A stretch of DNA of 64,000 bases from JAMXLO01 sp963726125 (GCA_963726125.1 CAVSBG010000005.1:744001-808000); one strand, 5' to 3'; counted from the stretch's first letter, positions 27,154 to 36,294 are shown. The notes: generated by a model not told the origin, from the letters alone. A program made the numbers and translations.

Positions 27154-27208
27154 TTGATTGCATCGCCGCGGATGGTATGCATACTAATCCTATCTACGAA
27201 ATAGGATT
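27154..27208 (+). promoter_or_regulatory. Promoter and dyad operator upstream of the cysteine-dioxygenase-like gene
   Basis: A perfect 8-bp inverted repeat, AATCCTAT (27186-27193) and ATAGGATT (27201-27208) with a seven-base spacer, lies 22 bases before ATG 27231. Upstream, TTGATT (27154-27159) and TATGCA (27176-27181), 16 bases apart, could be -35 and -10 elements, placing the dyad over the transcription start. It matches the dyad before the FAD gene next to the Rrf2 regulator. Confidence 0.65.
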
Positions 27209-27230
27209 TAGCATCGCAGGGAGGCGTACG

Positions 27231-27779
27231 ATGATAGGCCTCCAGGGTCTTGAGCGCCGATCGTTCCCCGGGGCGACAGCACTGTTTGTGTCCCCGCTGC
27301 AGCAGATGATAACCGACATCGCAGTGGCGGCGGCGAGTCCACTGGAACGGCGGCAGCGGCGCGTGGCGTCGGCGCTGTTGCGCTATCTCGACCAGCCCCG
27401 CCTGCTCCGCGACGTCGCGTGCCCGTGTTCACCGGACCGTTACATCAGGCATCTGCTGCATGCCGCGGAGGATCACACCATCCTCGCGCTGGTCTGGCGG
27501 CCCGGCCAGATGTCGCCGGTGCATGGCCATCATAGCTGGTGCGCGTTGGGGATCCATCGCGGGTCCATGACGGAGACACACTTCACCCTGGACGCGGACC
27601 GGCCTGTGCCCCGCGGCAGCACGCAACTCCACGTTGGTGACATCTCTCACGCACCACCCGAGCCCAACGCGATCCATCGGCTTGCCAATCTAGGCACCGA
27701 AACCGCGATTTCGATCCACGTCTATGGGGCACGGTTTGATCAGCTAGGTCACGCGGTCAACCGTGTTTGGGCCGCATAA
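27231..27779 (+). CDS. Cysteine dioxygenase family protein
   Basis: A 182-residue cupin. GGGAGG lies seven bases before ATG 27231. The iron-binding block PVHGHHSWCALGIHRGSMTE fits the CDO pattern of HxH and an acidic residue; a third His is in ISIHVYG. CDOs oxidise cysteine or other thiols to sulfinates. Bacterial members include 3-mercaptopropionate dioxygenases, so the thiol is not certain. The dyad operator upstream ties it to the Rrf2-linked sulfur block. Confidence 0.85.
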   Translation: MIGLQGLERRSFPGATALFVSPLQQMITDIAVAAASPLERRQRRVASALLRYLDQPRLLRDVACPCSPDRYIRHLLHAAEDHTILALVWRPGQMSPVHGHHSWCALGIHRGSMTETHFTLDADRPVPRGSTQLHVGDISHAPPEPNAIHRLANLGTETAISIHVYGARFDQLGHAVNRVWAA

Positions 27780-27864
27780 GGCGCTGTAGGAGAGCTGACG
27801 GCTCAACCCCGGGGGACCAGCCATGACCATCGCACCGCGGCGTGCTGGTCTCGGCTGCTGGTCG

Positions 27865-28455
27865 CTATAGCCTCGACACCCCGGCGCGCACACGCTCCAG
27901 GAAGCGTTTCAACTGCGGCGGCTTCGCCCGGTCCATGTTGTAGTGCACGAACCACGTGACCCGGCAGCTCCGCGCGCACAGCGCCCGCACCGCTCGCCCG
28001 ATGACCTTGCGCGCTGGATCTCCGAGTCCAACCCGCACCATCCACCATGGTCCGCCATACGTTGTGACGACAATGATCCGCCGGATATTCTTCAACCGAT
28101 CCGTGCTCACCGTGCCGTCCGGCAGCACGTCGAACGCCACGCCGGGCAGCCAGACGCGGTCGAAATATCCCTTCAGCATCGCCGGCATGCCGTACCACCA
28201 CGCCGGATACACCAGCACGATCGCCTCGGTCGTTGCGATCTGGTCGTCGTAGCGCTTCACCAGCCGTTCATTCCGCGCCGTATTCTGATAGTCCAGCCGC
28301 TCCTGCCGGCTCATCACCGGATCGAACTGCTCCGCATACAGATCGACGTCGGTCACCTCATGGCCATGCTCAGCCAAAGCCTCCAGTACAACGGCGTGAG
28401 CGGAAGCAGCGAAGCTCTCAGCCACCGGATGGCAATAGATCACCAGGACACGCAT
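27865..28455 (-). CDS. NAD(P)H-dependent quinone oxidoreductase-like flavodoxin-fold protein
   Basis: A 196-residue protein. It begins MRVLVIYCHPVAESFAASAH, a flavodoxin-like FMN site of the NQO1/MdaB family, with LVYPAWWYGMPAMLKGYFDRVW, the typical second flavin loop, and VVTTYGGPWW. Such enzymes reduce quinones in two-electron steps with NAD(P)H. ATG 28455 is chosen for family fit; a TTG upstream at 28494 is less likely. It is convergent with the cysteine-dioxygenase-like gene. Confidence 0.88.
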   Translation of the reverse strand: MRVLVIYCHPVAESFAASAHAVVLEALAEHGHEVTDVDLYAEQFDPVMSRQERLDYQNTARNERLVKRYDDQIATTEAIVLVYPAWWYGMPAMLKGYFDRVWLPGVAFDVLPDGTVSTDRLKNIRRIIVVTTYGGPWWMVRVGLGDPARKVIGRAVRALCARSCRVTWFVHYNMDRAKPPQLKRFLERVRAGVSRL

Positions 28456-28541
28456 CCAGCCGATGTAGGGCTGAGGTTGATCCCGCCGAAACAAACCGGC
28501 GCAAACGTGATCCCGCGGAGGCAGGAGTGATTCATGATCTG

Positions 28542-28563
28542 GACATAAGGATATGTTTATGTC
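28542..28563 (+). promoter_or_regulatory. Dyad GACATAA-N8-TTATGTC at the start of the ArsR-methyltransferase gene
   Basis: A perfect 7-bp inverted repeat, GACATAA (28542-28548) and TTATGTC (28557-28563), with spacer GGATATGT, directly abuts ATG 28564. ArsR proteins bind such dyads, so autoregulation of the downstream methionine-cycle operon is likely. The block is AT-rich against its surroundings. Confidence 0.6.
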
Positions 28564-29535
28564 ATGGAATTAACCATGGAGCGCCTGCTCACCAGTTTGC
28601 GTGCCGCCGCCGAACCGACTCGCCTGCGCCTGCTGGCGCTGGCCGGGCGCGGCGCATTCTGCGTGTCGGAGTTCACCGAAATCCTCGCCCAGTCGCAGCC
28701 CCGCCTGTCCCGCCACCTGAAGCTGCTGTGCGACTGCGGCCTGCTGGACCGCGTGCGTGAGGGCGCCAACGTCTGGTTCACCCTGCCGCATGGCGAGACT
28801 GGCGCGCTGGCCCGCGATCTGGTCGCACGGCTGCCGGATGACGACCCGATGCTGGAGGCGGACCGTCGCCAAGCCGGCCGGGTGCTGGCCGAACGGGCCC
28901 GCGTGGCCTCCGAGAGCTTCCGCCGCCAGGGCGCGGACTGGGACGAAATGCGCGCGCTCGACCTGCCGGCCGCCGCTGTCGAGGCGGCAGTGCTCGCATT
29001 GGTCCCGGAGCGCGATGCCGGGCGGCTACTGGATATCGGCACCGGCACTGGCCGCGTGCTGGAGCTTCTGGCTCCCAGGATCAGCCAGGGCGTCGGCGTC
29101 GACGCGTCCAAGGCGATGCTGGCGCTGGCACGTTCGCGGCTGGCCCGACCCGGCCTGTCGCACTGCTCGGTGCGTCTCGCGGACATGTATCGCCTGCCCT
29201 TTCCAGACGCCACGTTCGATCTGGCCGTCATGCAGATGGTGCTGCACTACGCCGAGGATCCGCCGGGCGTGCTGGCCGAACTGGGCCGCGTGCTGCGTCC
29301 AAACGGTCGCCTCATCCTCACCGACCTCGCGCAGCACGATCGCGACGATTTGCTAACCAAGTTGGCGCATCGTTGGCCGGGGTTCACCGATGACGAGATG
29401 CGCGGCCTGCTGGCAGACGCCGGCCTGCTCCAGGGCGAGCCGGTGGCGATCGAGGGCCCGCTCGCCATTCGCCTCTGGCCCGCCATCCGTGTCGCCGATG
29501 CACCCGTCGCGCAGCCGCGCGAACTGGTGGTCTGA
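28564..29535 (+). CDS. ArsR regulator fused to a SAM-dependent methyltransferase
   Basis: A 323-residue protein in two parts. Residues 1-100 are an ArsR winged helix (RAAAEPTRLRLLALAG, FCVSEFTEILAQSQPRLSRHLKLL, NVWFTL). Residues 150-310 are a class I methyltransferase with RLLDIGTGTGRVLELLAP, GVDASKAMLALAR and ELGRVLRPNGRLILTDL. This fusion is typical upstream of met genes in alphaproteobacteria and is thought to sense S-adenosyl-methionine or -homocysteine; that role is an inference here. The start may be ATG 28564 or 28576. No arsenic genes are nearby. The next gene begins two bases after the stop. Confidence 0.9.
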   Translation: MELTMERLLTSLRAAAEPTRLRLLALAGRGAFCVSEFTEILAQSQPRLSRHLKLLCDCGLLDRVREGANVWFTLPHGETGALARDLVARLPDDDPMLEADRRQAGRVLAERARVASESFRRQGADWDEMRALDLPAAAVEAAVLALVPERDAGRLLDIGTGTGRVLELLAPRISQGVGVDASKAMLALARSRLARPGLSHCSVRLADMYRLPFPDATFDLAVMQMVLHYAEDPPGVLAELGRVLRPNGRLILTDLAQHDRDDLLTKLAHRWPGFTDDEMRGLLADAGLLQGEPVAIEGPLAIRLWPAIRVADAPVAQPRELVV

Positions 29536-29536
29536 A

Positions 29537-30595
29537 GTGCCCATCGCCACGCACAACAGCGACATCGATGGCTTCATCCGGCGCCTGCCGAAGGCCGAGC
29601 TGCACATGCACCTGGAAGGCAGCATCGAAGCCGAGATGCTGCTCGAACTGGCGGGTCGCAACGGCGTGACGCTGCGCTGGACGACACCCGAGGCGGTGCG
29701 CGCCGCCTATGACTTCCGCGACCTGCAGGAGTTCCTCGATCTCTATTACGCTGGTTGCCAGGTGCTGGTGCGCGAGCGCGACTTCTACCACATCACCCGC
29801 GCCTATCTGCAGCGCGCGCATGACGATGCAGTGGTGCGGGCGGAAATCTTCGTCGGCCTGCAGAACTACACCAATCGGGGAATGCCGCTTGAGGCGGTGA
29901 TGGATGGCGTCCTGGCAGCGATGCGCGATGCCGAACGTGAGCTTGGCATCAGCGCCGGCCTGCTGGTGATCGCGCAGCGTCATCGCAGTGAGGCCGAGGC
30001 ATTGCAATTGCTCGACCAGGTGATGCCGTGGGCGGACCACATCGCTGGCTTCGGCCTGGGCGGGGCGGAACGCAACTACCCGCCATCGGGCTTTACCCAG
30101 TTCTTTGGTGCCTGCCGCGAGCGGGGATTCCGCGTCACCGCGCATGCCGGCGAGGAAGGCCCTGCGTCCTATGTGCGCGAGGCGCTCGAACTGCTGCACG
30201 TTGAGCGCATCGACCACGGTAATTCGTGTCTGGACGAACCGGCGCTGGTGCACGAGCTGGCGGTGCGGAGGATTCCGCTGACGGTCTGCCCACTGTCGAA
30301 TGTCCGGCTGCAGGGCGTACCGTCGCTAGCGGCACATCCGCTGCGCGCCATGATGGACGCCGGCCTGTCCGTCTCACTGCATTCGGACGATCCGGCGTAT
30401 TTCGGCGGCTACGTCAACGAGAACTTCATCCAGTGCCGTCAGACTCTCGATCTGTCGGTAGACGAAATCGTGACGCTGGCGCGCAACAGCCTGACGGCAG
30501 CGTTTGTCCCGCTGGCCGAGACAGCACGCCATGTCGCGTTGCTCGACGCCTACGTCGAAGCTTGTCACCTGACCAAATTGCCCGATCGCGTCTGA
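29537..30595 (+). CDS. Adenosine deaminase superfamily protein, probably adenine deaminase
   Basis: A 352-residue zinc amidohydrolase starting at GTG 29537, two bases after the upstream stop, with GGTGG upstream. Metal and catalytic residues appear in AELHMHLEGS (HxH), VTAHAGEEG (His, Glu), and SLHSDDPAYFGGYV (Asp pair). The last sequence, with SDDPAYFGGY, is the form found in adenine deaminases of the Aah1/PA0148 type rather than classical adenosine deaminases, so adenine to hypoxanthine is my preferred reaction. It lies between the methyltransferase fusion and metH, where adenine would come from breakdown of S-adenosylhomocysteine or methylthioadenosine. Confidence 0.88.
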   Translation: MPIATHNSDIDGFIRRLPKAELHMHLEGSIEAEMLLELAGRNGVTLRWTTPEAVRAAYDFRDLQEFLDLYYAGCQVLVRERDFYHITRAYLQRAHDDAVVRAEIFVGLQNYTNRGMPLEAVMDGVLAAMRDAERELGISAGLLVIAQRHRSEAEALQLLDQVMPWADHIAGFGLGGAERNYPPSGFTQFFGACRERGFRVTAHAGEEGPASYVREALELLHVERIDHGNSCLDEPALVHELAVRRIPLTVCPLSNVRLQGVPSLAAHPLRAMMDAGLSVSLHSDDPAYFGGYVNENFIQCRQTLDLSVDEIVTLARNSLTAAFVPLAETARHVALLDAYVEACHLTKLPDRV

Positions 30596-30605
30596 AGGAA
30601 TGCCG

Positions 30606-33600
30606 ATGCCGAAGCCACACCTGCTCGATGCGCTGCGTGACGCTGTCCTGCTGTGCGATGGTGCGATGGGAAGCCGCGTGCAAGGCATGACGCTGGACGT
30701 CGAACGCGACTACCAGGGCCGGGAAAACTGCACCGACGTGCTGAACATCTCCCGCCCCGACCTGGTGCGTGACATCCACCGCGGCTACTTCGAGGCCGGC
30801 GCCGACATGGTGGAAACCAACACCTTCGGCGGCTCCCCGGTCACGCTGGCGGAATTCGACCTCGCCGACCGCGCCTTCGAGATCAACCGCCGCGGTGCCG
30901 AACTGGCGCGCGAGGCGGCGGACCAGTTCTCCGATGGCCGCCATCGCTGGGTGATCGGCAGCGTCGGCCCGGGCACCAAGCTGCCCAGCCTGGGCAACAT
31001 CGCCTACGACCCACTGGAGGCCGCGCTGGCTGACCAGTGCCGCGGCCTGCTTGCCGGCGGCGTCGACGCCATCCTGATCGAGACCTGCCAGGACCCGCTG
31101 CAGATCAAGGCCGCGGTGAACGGCGCCAAGATCGCCCGCGCGGAAGCCGGCAGCGACATCCCGATCTTCGTGCAGGCGACCGTCGAAACCACCGGCACGC
31201 TGCTGGTCGGTCCCGATGTCGCCGCCGCGGCCGCCATCGTGAACGCGCTCGACGTGCCGATGATCGGTTTGAACTGCGCCACCGGTCCACAGGAGATGGC
31301 CGAGCACATCCGCTGGCTTTCCAGCAATTGGCCCGGGATGCTGTCGGTGCAGCCGAATGCCGGATTGCCCGAATTGGTGGACGGCCAGCCGCACTATCCG
31401 CTCAGCGCCGCCGATCTCGCGACCTGGCTGGAACGCTTCGTCGAGGAGGACAAGGTGAACCTCATCGGCGGTTGCTGCGGCACCAACACGCAGCATATCG
31501 GCGCGCTCGATGCGATGCTACGCCGCCGTGGTGATCGCCGCCCGACGCCAGTGGTGCGCAAGTCGCTGTGGATCCCGTCGGTCGCCAGCATGTACCAGTC
31601 GGTGCCACTGCGGCAGGAGAACGCATTCTTCGCCATCGGCGAACGGTGCAACGCCAACGGCTCGAAGAAGTGGCGTGAGTCGCAGGAGAAGCACGATTGG
31701 GACGGCTGCGTCTCAATGGGCCGCGAGCAGATCGGCGAAGGCTCCAACGCCCTCGATGTCTGCACCGCCTTCGTCGGCCGCGACGAGAACGCCGAGATGA
31801 CCGAGGTCATCCGCCGCTTCACCTCGTCGGTGAATGCGCCGCTGGTGATCGACAGCACCGAAACGCCGGTGATCGCGGCTGCCCTGAAGCTGCATGGCGG
31901 CAAGCCGATCATCAACTCGATCAACTTCGAGGACGGCGAGAAGGCGGCCGCCGACCGGTTGAAGCTCGCGAAGCAGTTCGGTGCCGCGGTGATCGCGCTG
32001 ACCATCGACGAAACCGGCATGGCGAAGTCCGCCGAAGCCAAGCTCGAGGTCGCGCGCCGTCTGATCGATTTTGCCTGCAATCAGCATGGCCTGCCGCAGT
32101 CGGATCTCCTGATCGATCCGCTCACCTTCACCATCGCCACCGGGAATGAGGACGATCGCAAGCTGGCGCAGTGGACACTGGAGGGCATCGCTGCGATCCA
32201 TGCCGAGTTCCCCGACGTCCAGATCATCCTCGGCCTATCGAACGTCAGCTTCGGCCTGAACCCCGCGGCGCGCGCAGTATTGAACAGCGTGTTCCTCGAT
32301 CATGCGGTGCGTGCGGGAATGACCGGCGCCATCGTGCACGTGTCGAAAATCCGTCCCCTGCACCTGATCGCACCCGAGGAAGTGAAGATAGCTGAAGACC
32401 TGATCTTCGATCGGCGATCGGACGGCTACGATCCATTGAAAAGCCTGCTGGAGACCTTCGCCGATCGCAAACTCGCAGACGCCACCAAGAAGCAGCGCGC
32501 CGACACGGTTGAAGGTCGTCTGAAGGACCGCATCGTCGACGGCGACCGCAAGGGTCTCACCGATGAACTGGACGAGGCGCTGAAGACTCTCTCCCCCATC
32601 GACATCATCAACAACGTGCTGCTCAGCGGCATGAAGGTCGTTGGCGACCTGTTCGGCGCCGGCAAGATGCAGCTTCCGTTCGTGCTGCAAAGTGCCGAAA
32701 CTATGAAGTCCGCCGTCGCCTATCTCGAACCGTTCATGGAGCGTGTTGACGGGCAGGAGAAAGGCACCATCGTCCTCGCCACGGTGAAGGGCGACGTGCA
32801 CGATATCGGCAAGAACCTCGTCGACATCATCCTGACCAACAACGGTTACCGGGTAGTCAATCTCGGCATCAAGGTGCCGCTCAACGACATGCTGGCGGCG
32901 GCGAAGGAGCATCAGGCGCATGCCATCGGCATGTCGGGCCTGCTGGTGAAATCCACCGTCGTGATGCGCGAGAACCTGGAAGAGATGTCGCGCCAGGGGT
33001 TGGAAGTTCCGGTCCTGCTCGGCGGTGCGGCGCTGACCCGTGGCTACGTGGAGGACGACTGCGTCCGCGCCTACGCCGGAGGCCGTGTCGCCTATGCGCG
33101 TGACGCGTTCGATGGCCTGCACCTGATGGACAAGGTCACCGGCAACGCGTTCGACGATTACCTCGCGGCCGTGCAGGCCAAGCGCGTCGGCAAGGCGCGC
33201 AATCCGTCGCGCACGCTGGGTCAGGCCGATGCACGCGCATTCCGCCCGGTGGATGTCGCCGTCGTTCAGGCGCGCCGCCGCCGCCTGACGCATGATGTGC
33301 CGGTCGCTGAACCGCCTTTCTGGGGCGCCCGCGTAATCGAGGCCGCACCCAAGGCGATCGTACCCTTCATCAACGAACGCAGCCTCTACCAATTCCAGTG
33401 GGGCTTCAGGAAGCAAGGCCGTTCGCTGGATGACTTCCTCGGTTGGGCCAAGCAGGAACTGCGCCCGGTGATGCGGCGCATGCTGGCACTGTGCGAGGCT
33501 GACAACATCTTGAAGCCGCAGGCTGCCTATGGGTATTGGCTTGCCGCCGGACAGGGCAACGACCTGCTCATCTTCGACAAGGACGGCACCACCGAACTCG

Positions 33601-34091
33601 CTCGCTTCACCCTGCCCCGCCAACCGAAGGACGATGGCGAGTGCATCGCCGACTTCTTCCGCGACGTCGATGACGCGCAACGCGACGTGATCGCGCTCCA
33701 GGTCGTCACCGTCGGACAGAAGGCATCCGAGGTAGCCCGCGAGTGGTTCGAGGACAATCGCTACCAGGACTACCTCTATCTGCACGGTCTGTCGGTCGAG
33801 ATGGCCGAGGCCATGGCGGAATACGTCCACAAGCGCATCCGCGCCGAGCTCGGCTTCGCGTCCGAGGACGATCGCGACATGGAGAAGATGCTGTCGCAGG
33901 GCTATCGCGGCTCGCGCTATTCGTTCGGCTATCCGGCATGCCCGCGGCTGGAGGACCAGGCGCCCATCCTGTCGCTCCTCGGCGCAGAGCGAATCGGCCT
34001 GTCGTTGTCCGAGGAATTCCAGCTCCATCCCGAGCAGTCGACCAGCGCGATTGTCGTGGTCAACCCGCACGCGAAGTACTTCTCTGTGTAA
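30606..34091 (+). CDS. metH: Cobalamin-dependent methionine synthase
   Basis: A 1161-residue full-length enzyme transferring methyl from 5-methyltetrahydrofolate to homocysteine through cobalamin. Domains in order are: homocysteine-binding, with zinc Cys residues in GLNCATG near 222 and GGCCGTNTQH near 290; pterin-binding, from about 341 (IGERCNANGSKKW); B12-binding, with the axial His in DVHDIGKNLV near 731; and the C-terminal activation domain with RYSFGYPACPRLEDQ near 1104. The ATG at 30606 has AAGGA six bases upstream; ATG 30600 abuts that site. It is last in the operon and is followed by a long hairpin. No metF is adjacent. Confidence 0.97.
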   Translation: MPKPHLLDALRDAVLLCDGAMGSRVQGMTLDVERDYQGRENCTDVLNISRPDLVRDIHRGYFEAGADMVETNTFGGSPVTLAEFDLADRAFEINRRGAELAREAADQFSDGRHRWVIGSVGPGTKLPSLGNIAYDPLEAALADQCRGLLAGGVDAILIETCQDPLQIKAAVNGAKIARAEAGSDIPIFVQATVETTGTLLVGPDVAAAAAIVNALDVPMIGLNCATGPQEMAEHIRWLSSNWPGMLSVQPNAGLPELVDGQPHYPLSAADLATWLERFVEEDKVNLIGGCCGTNTQHIGALDAMLRRRGDRRPTPVVRKSLWIPSVASMYQSVPLRQENAFFAIGERCNANGSKKWRESQEKHDWDGCVSMGREQIGEGSNALDVCTAFVGRDENAEMTEVIRRFTSSVNAPLVIDSTETPVIAAALKLHGGKPIINSINFEDGEKAAADRLKLAKQFGAAVIALTIDETGMAKSAEAKLEVARRLIDFACNQHGLPQSDLLIDPLTFTIATGNEDDRKLAQWTLEGIAAIHAEFPDVQIILGLSNVSFGLNPAARAVLNSVFLDHAVRAGMTGAIVHVSKIRPLHLIAPEEVKIAEDLIFDRRSDGYDPLKSLLETFADRKLADATKKQRADTVEGRLKDRIVDGDRKGLTDELDEALKTLSPIDIINNVLLSGMKVVGDLFGAGKMQLPFVLQSAETMKSAVAYLEPFMERVDGQEKGTIVLATVKGDVHDIGKNLVDIILTNNGYRVVNLGIKVPLNDMLAAAKEHQAHAIGMSGLLVKSTVVMRENLEEMSRQGLEVPVLLGGAALTRGYVEDDCVRAYAGGRVAYARDAFDGLHLMDKVTGNAFDDYLAAVQAKRVGKARNPSRTLGQADARAFRPVDVAVVQARRRRLTHDVPVAEPPFWGARVIEAAPKAIVPFINERSLYQFQWGFRKQGRSLDDFLGWAKQELRPVMRRMLALCEADNILKPQAAYGYWLAAGQGNDLLIFDKDGTTELARFTLPRQPKDDGECIADFFRDVDDAQRDVIALQVVTVGQKASEVAREWFEDNRYQDYLYLHGLSVEMAEAMAEYVHKRIRAELGFASEDDRDMEKMLSQGYRGSRYSFGYPACPRLEDQAPILSLLGAERIGLSLSEEFQLHPEQSTSAIVVVNPHAKYFSV

Positions 34092-34112
34092 CACCAGCGG
34101 CTACCGTTCCTG

Positions 34113-34148
34113 GGTTGCGATGACCGGATCGATCCGGCCATCGCAACC
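34113..34148 (+). terminator. Long hairpin after metH
   Basis: GGTTGCGATG (34113-34122) pairs with CATCGCAACC (34139-34148), and the interior CCGGATCGATCCGG extends the stem. The structure begins about 20 bases after the metH stop. No T-tract follows on this strand, so it may protect the 3' end or halt transcription inefficiently. Confidence 0.55.
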
Positions 34149-34224
34149 AAACGGAAAGTGCCTTGCGCCGGACGCAATTGCGCTACATCACGGTGCGGAT
34201 TCAACGGCTGGAGATTCGCCGACC

Positions 34225-34656
34225 ATGATGCTCGGGCGACAGGTGACGAACTGGCTTGCTATCGGTACCACGGCGTTGCTGCTGCAGGCCTGTGCCAATC
34301 CACCGCAACTCGGGTCCAGTGCTCGGGTCTTCCAGGCCGACATGTCTGGCGGCGCGAAGAACTGCGTCGTTCCCAAGGTCACGCCGGCACCAGGCCAGGT
34401 GACGCCGGTCACAGTCCAGGTCGGGAATGATGGCGGTTGGTGCGGCATCACCGTCAGCGACGGCGGCAAGCCCTACAGTGCCGGCCTGCTCGTCGCTGAA
34501 CCGGCACACGGGAAGGTGGTTGTGCACACAGTCGGCGACACAACACGGATCGACTACACGCCCGCGCCCCGTTTCGCGGGCACCAACTCATTCTCGGTCA
34601 AACTAATCCCCGGCGCGGCAACCATCACAGCAAGTGTGACGGTCGCCCCGTCCTGA
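34225..34656 (+). CDS. Lipoprotein with Ig-like C-terminus
   Basis: A 143-residue protein. The signal ends in the lipobox LQAC with the modified Cys at residue 23. Two further cysteines, in KNCVVPK and GWCGITVS, could form a disulfide. The C-terminal half (LLVAEPAHGKVVVHTV, TRIDYTPAPRFAGTNSFSV) resembles an Ig-like or cadherin-like strand arrangement. Membrane-anchored and exported; the function is unknown. ATG 34225 is directly followed by a second ATG. Confidence 0.75.
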   Translation: MMLGRQVTNWLAIGTTALLLQACANPPQLGSSARVFQADMSGGAKNCVVPKVTPAPGQVTPVTVQVGNDGGWCGITVSDGGKPYSAGLLVAEPAHGKVVVHTVGDTTRIDYTPAPRFAGTNSFSVKLIPGAATITASVTVAPS

Positions 34657-34661
34657 TCCTG

Positions 34662-35168
34662 TCAGTGATGCTTGGCGGCGGGCGCGGCCTTGCGCTTCGC
34701 CGGTGACTCGGCGACCTCCGTGCACACCTCCAGCGACTGCGGCACCAAGTCCTTGCCGGCGACATAGCTGGCCAGGTCCGCGGCACTTTGCAGCGACAGG
34801 ACCTCCTGGAAAATTAGCCCGTTGTGCGCGCAGAAATCCGAGCCCAGACTGAGGCCCGCTGTCAATTCCGCATTCGCCAGGTCGGTGGTGAAGCGATCAT
34901 GCTCCTGTTGGCCGCGGCGACCATATTTGTGCTGGAACATCTCGCCAATGGTCTTCTCGTTCCCCATCAGCTCAGGCTGATATTTGCGGATGAACGCGTT
35001 GTAATTTTCGTCATAGTGGCATCCTGTCGCCAGCACCATCAATTCGCTGCGCAGCGCCGCGATCTCGACCGCGGCGCGCTCTGGGGGCTTCAGGCATTGG
35101 AGTTGGGCCTCTGCCTGCTGGACGGCCAGCAGCGACAGGACAGCAAAGCTGGACAATAGGTTACGCAT
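34662..35168 (-). CDS. Exported hypothetical protein
   Basis: A 168-residue protein with GGAGGAGG before ATG 35168. The signal peptide ends AEA before QLQC. The mature domain holds four cysteines (in LQCLK, TGCHYD, DFCAHN and EVCTEV), likely two disulfides, and a Lys/Ala/His-rich tail. GCHYDENYNAFIRKYQPELM is the most distinctive segment. No family was recognised. It is convergent with the lipoprotein gene. Confidence 0.7.
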   Translation of the reverse strand: MRNLLSSFAVLSLLAVQQAEAQLQCLKPPERAAVEIAALRSELMVLATGCHYDENYNAFIRKYQPELMGNEKTIGEMFQHKYGRRGQQEHDRFTTDLANAELTAGLSLGSDFCAHNGLIFQEVLSLQSAADLASYVAGKDLVPQSLEVCTEVAESPAKRKAAPAAKHH

Positions 35169-35247
35169 CGAACCTCCTCCAATCAATCAGCACCGACATA
35201 CTTTAGGGAACACTGCGTTAGCAATACGTATGCCGCGCAATTCTGGG

Positions 35248-36294
35248 TCAGGTCGCGGCAGCTGCGCGCATCATGGCCGCGGGATAAGCAAACATGCCCG
35301 GCAGGCCACCGGTATGGAGCCAGATCACGCTGTCGTCGATGCCGAAGCAACCCGACCGCACGAGCCCGATCAGGCCCGCCATCGCCTTGCCGGCATACAC
35401 CGGATCCAGCGCCAGTGCTTCCAGGCGGGCGGCCATGCCGATGGCCTCCAAGGTCAGCCCATCCGGCACACCGTAGCCCGGGCCGGCGAATCCGGCCGCA
35501 ACCTCGACCCGCGCGTCGTCCCACGTCTCGGCGGCGTCGAGCAGGCTGGCCGCCTCTCGCCCGACACGCCGAACATCGCGCGCAACCCGCTCCGGTTGCG
35601 CGTCAACGTCGATGCCGATGACGTGGATCGGTTCGTGCAGCGCGCACAGGGCCGCCACGATGCCCGCCTGCGTGCCCGCACTGCCCGAGCCATGCACGAT
35701 GCATGTCGGCGTAAAGCCAGCCGACGCGCATTGGCCCAGCAGCTCCACAACCATTCGCGCGTAACCCATGGCACCCAGCGCATCGGAAGCGCCATACGGC
35801 ACGAAATACGGCTTCCGGCCAGCTCGCCGCAGCGTATCCGCGATATCGAGGAGATTGGCGTTGCGGTCCTCATCCCACGGGATATCGTGGATCACCGCGC
35901 CGTAGAGCCGATTGAGCAGCATGTTGCCGGTCGCTTCATAGCCCGTCTCAGTGCCCGCAACGCGCCCGTACATCACGCCGAGGTGACACTCCAACCCGAG
36001 CACCGCGCAAGCCGCGGCAACCTGGCGATTGGTGTTGGATTGGACGACACCGCCGCACACCACACAGTCCGCCCCGGCATCGCGCGCCGCCGCCAGGTCG
36101 TATTCGAGCTTGCGGACCTTATTGCCTCCGACGCCAAGCCCCGTGCAGTCGTCACGTTTGACCAGCAGGCGCGGACCGCCGAGCGCGGCGGACAGTCGTG
36201 GCATCGGCTCCAGAGGCGTCGGCAAATGCGCCAGCAACACGCGCGGTATCGCTTCCAGACGGGCGCGGACAAAGTCGAGCCGGGGTGCTGTCAC
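35248..36294 (-). CDS. PLP-dependent D-cysteine desulfhydrase / ACC deaminase family enzyme
   Basis: A 348-residue fold type II PLP enzyme. The Schiff-base Lys is in GVGGNKVRKLEYDL, the phosphate loop is HGSGSAGTQAG, and QSNTNRQVAAACAVLG replaces the more common QSNHxRQ or QSNQTRQ. GYGVPDGLTLEAI and LDPVYAGKAMAGLI are shared by D-cysteine desulfhydrase, L-cysteate sulfo-lyase and ACC deaminase. Which substrate is used cannot be decided, though the nearby sulfur genes favour a cysteine or cysteate activity. GTG 36294 has GGGAAAGG upstream. Confidence 0.82.
   Translation of the reverse strand: MTAPRLDFVRARLEAIPRVLLAHLPTPLEPMPRLSAALGGPRLLVKRDDCTGLGVGGNKVRKLEYDLAAARDAGADCVVCGGVVQSNTNRQVAAACAVLGLECHLGVMYGRVAGTETGYEATGNMLLNRLYGAVIHDIPWDEDRNANLLDIADTLRRAGRKPYFVPYGASDALGAMGYARMVVELLGQCASAGFTPTCIVHGSGSAGTQAGIVAALCALHEPIHVIGIDVDAQPERVARDVRRVGREAASLLDAAETWDDARVEVAAGFAGPGYGVPDGLTLEAIGMAARLEALALDPVYAGKAMAGLIGLVRSGCFGIDDSVIWLHTGGLPGMFAYPAAMMRAAAAT

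Noticed and set aside
28496..28563. SAM, SAH or cobalamin riboswitch before the methionine operon
   Set aside because: Only a short dyad is present; no aptamer core or B12 box could be found.
32235..34094. A 619-residue minus-strand ORF
   Set aside because: It lies wholly antisense to metH, which is complete and conserved.
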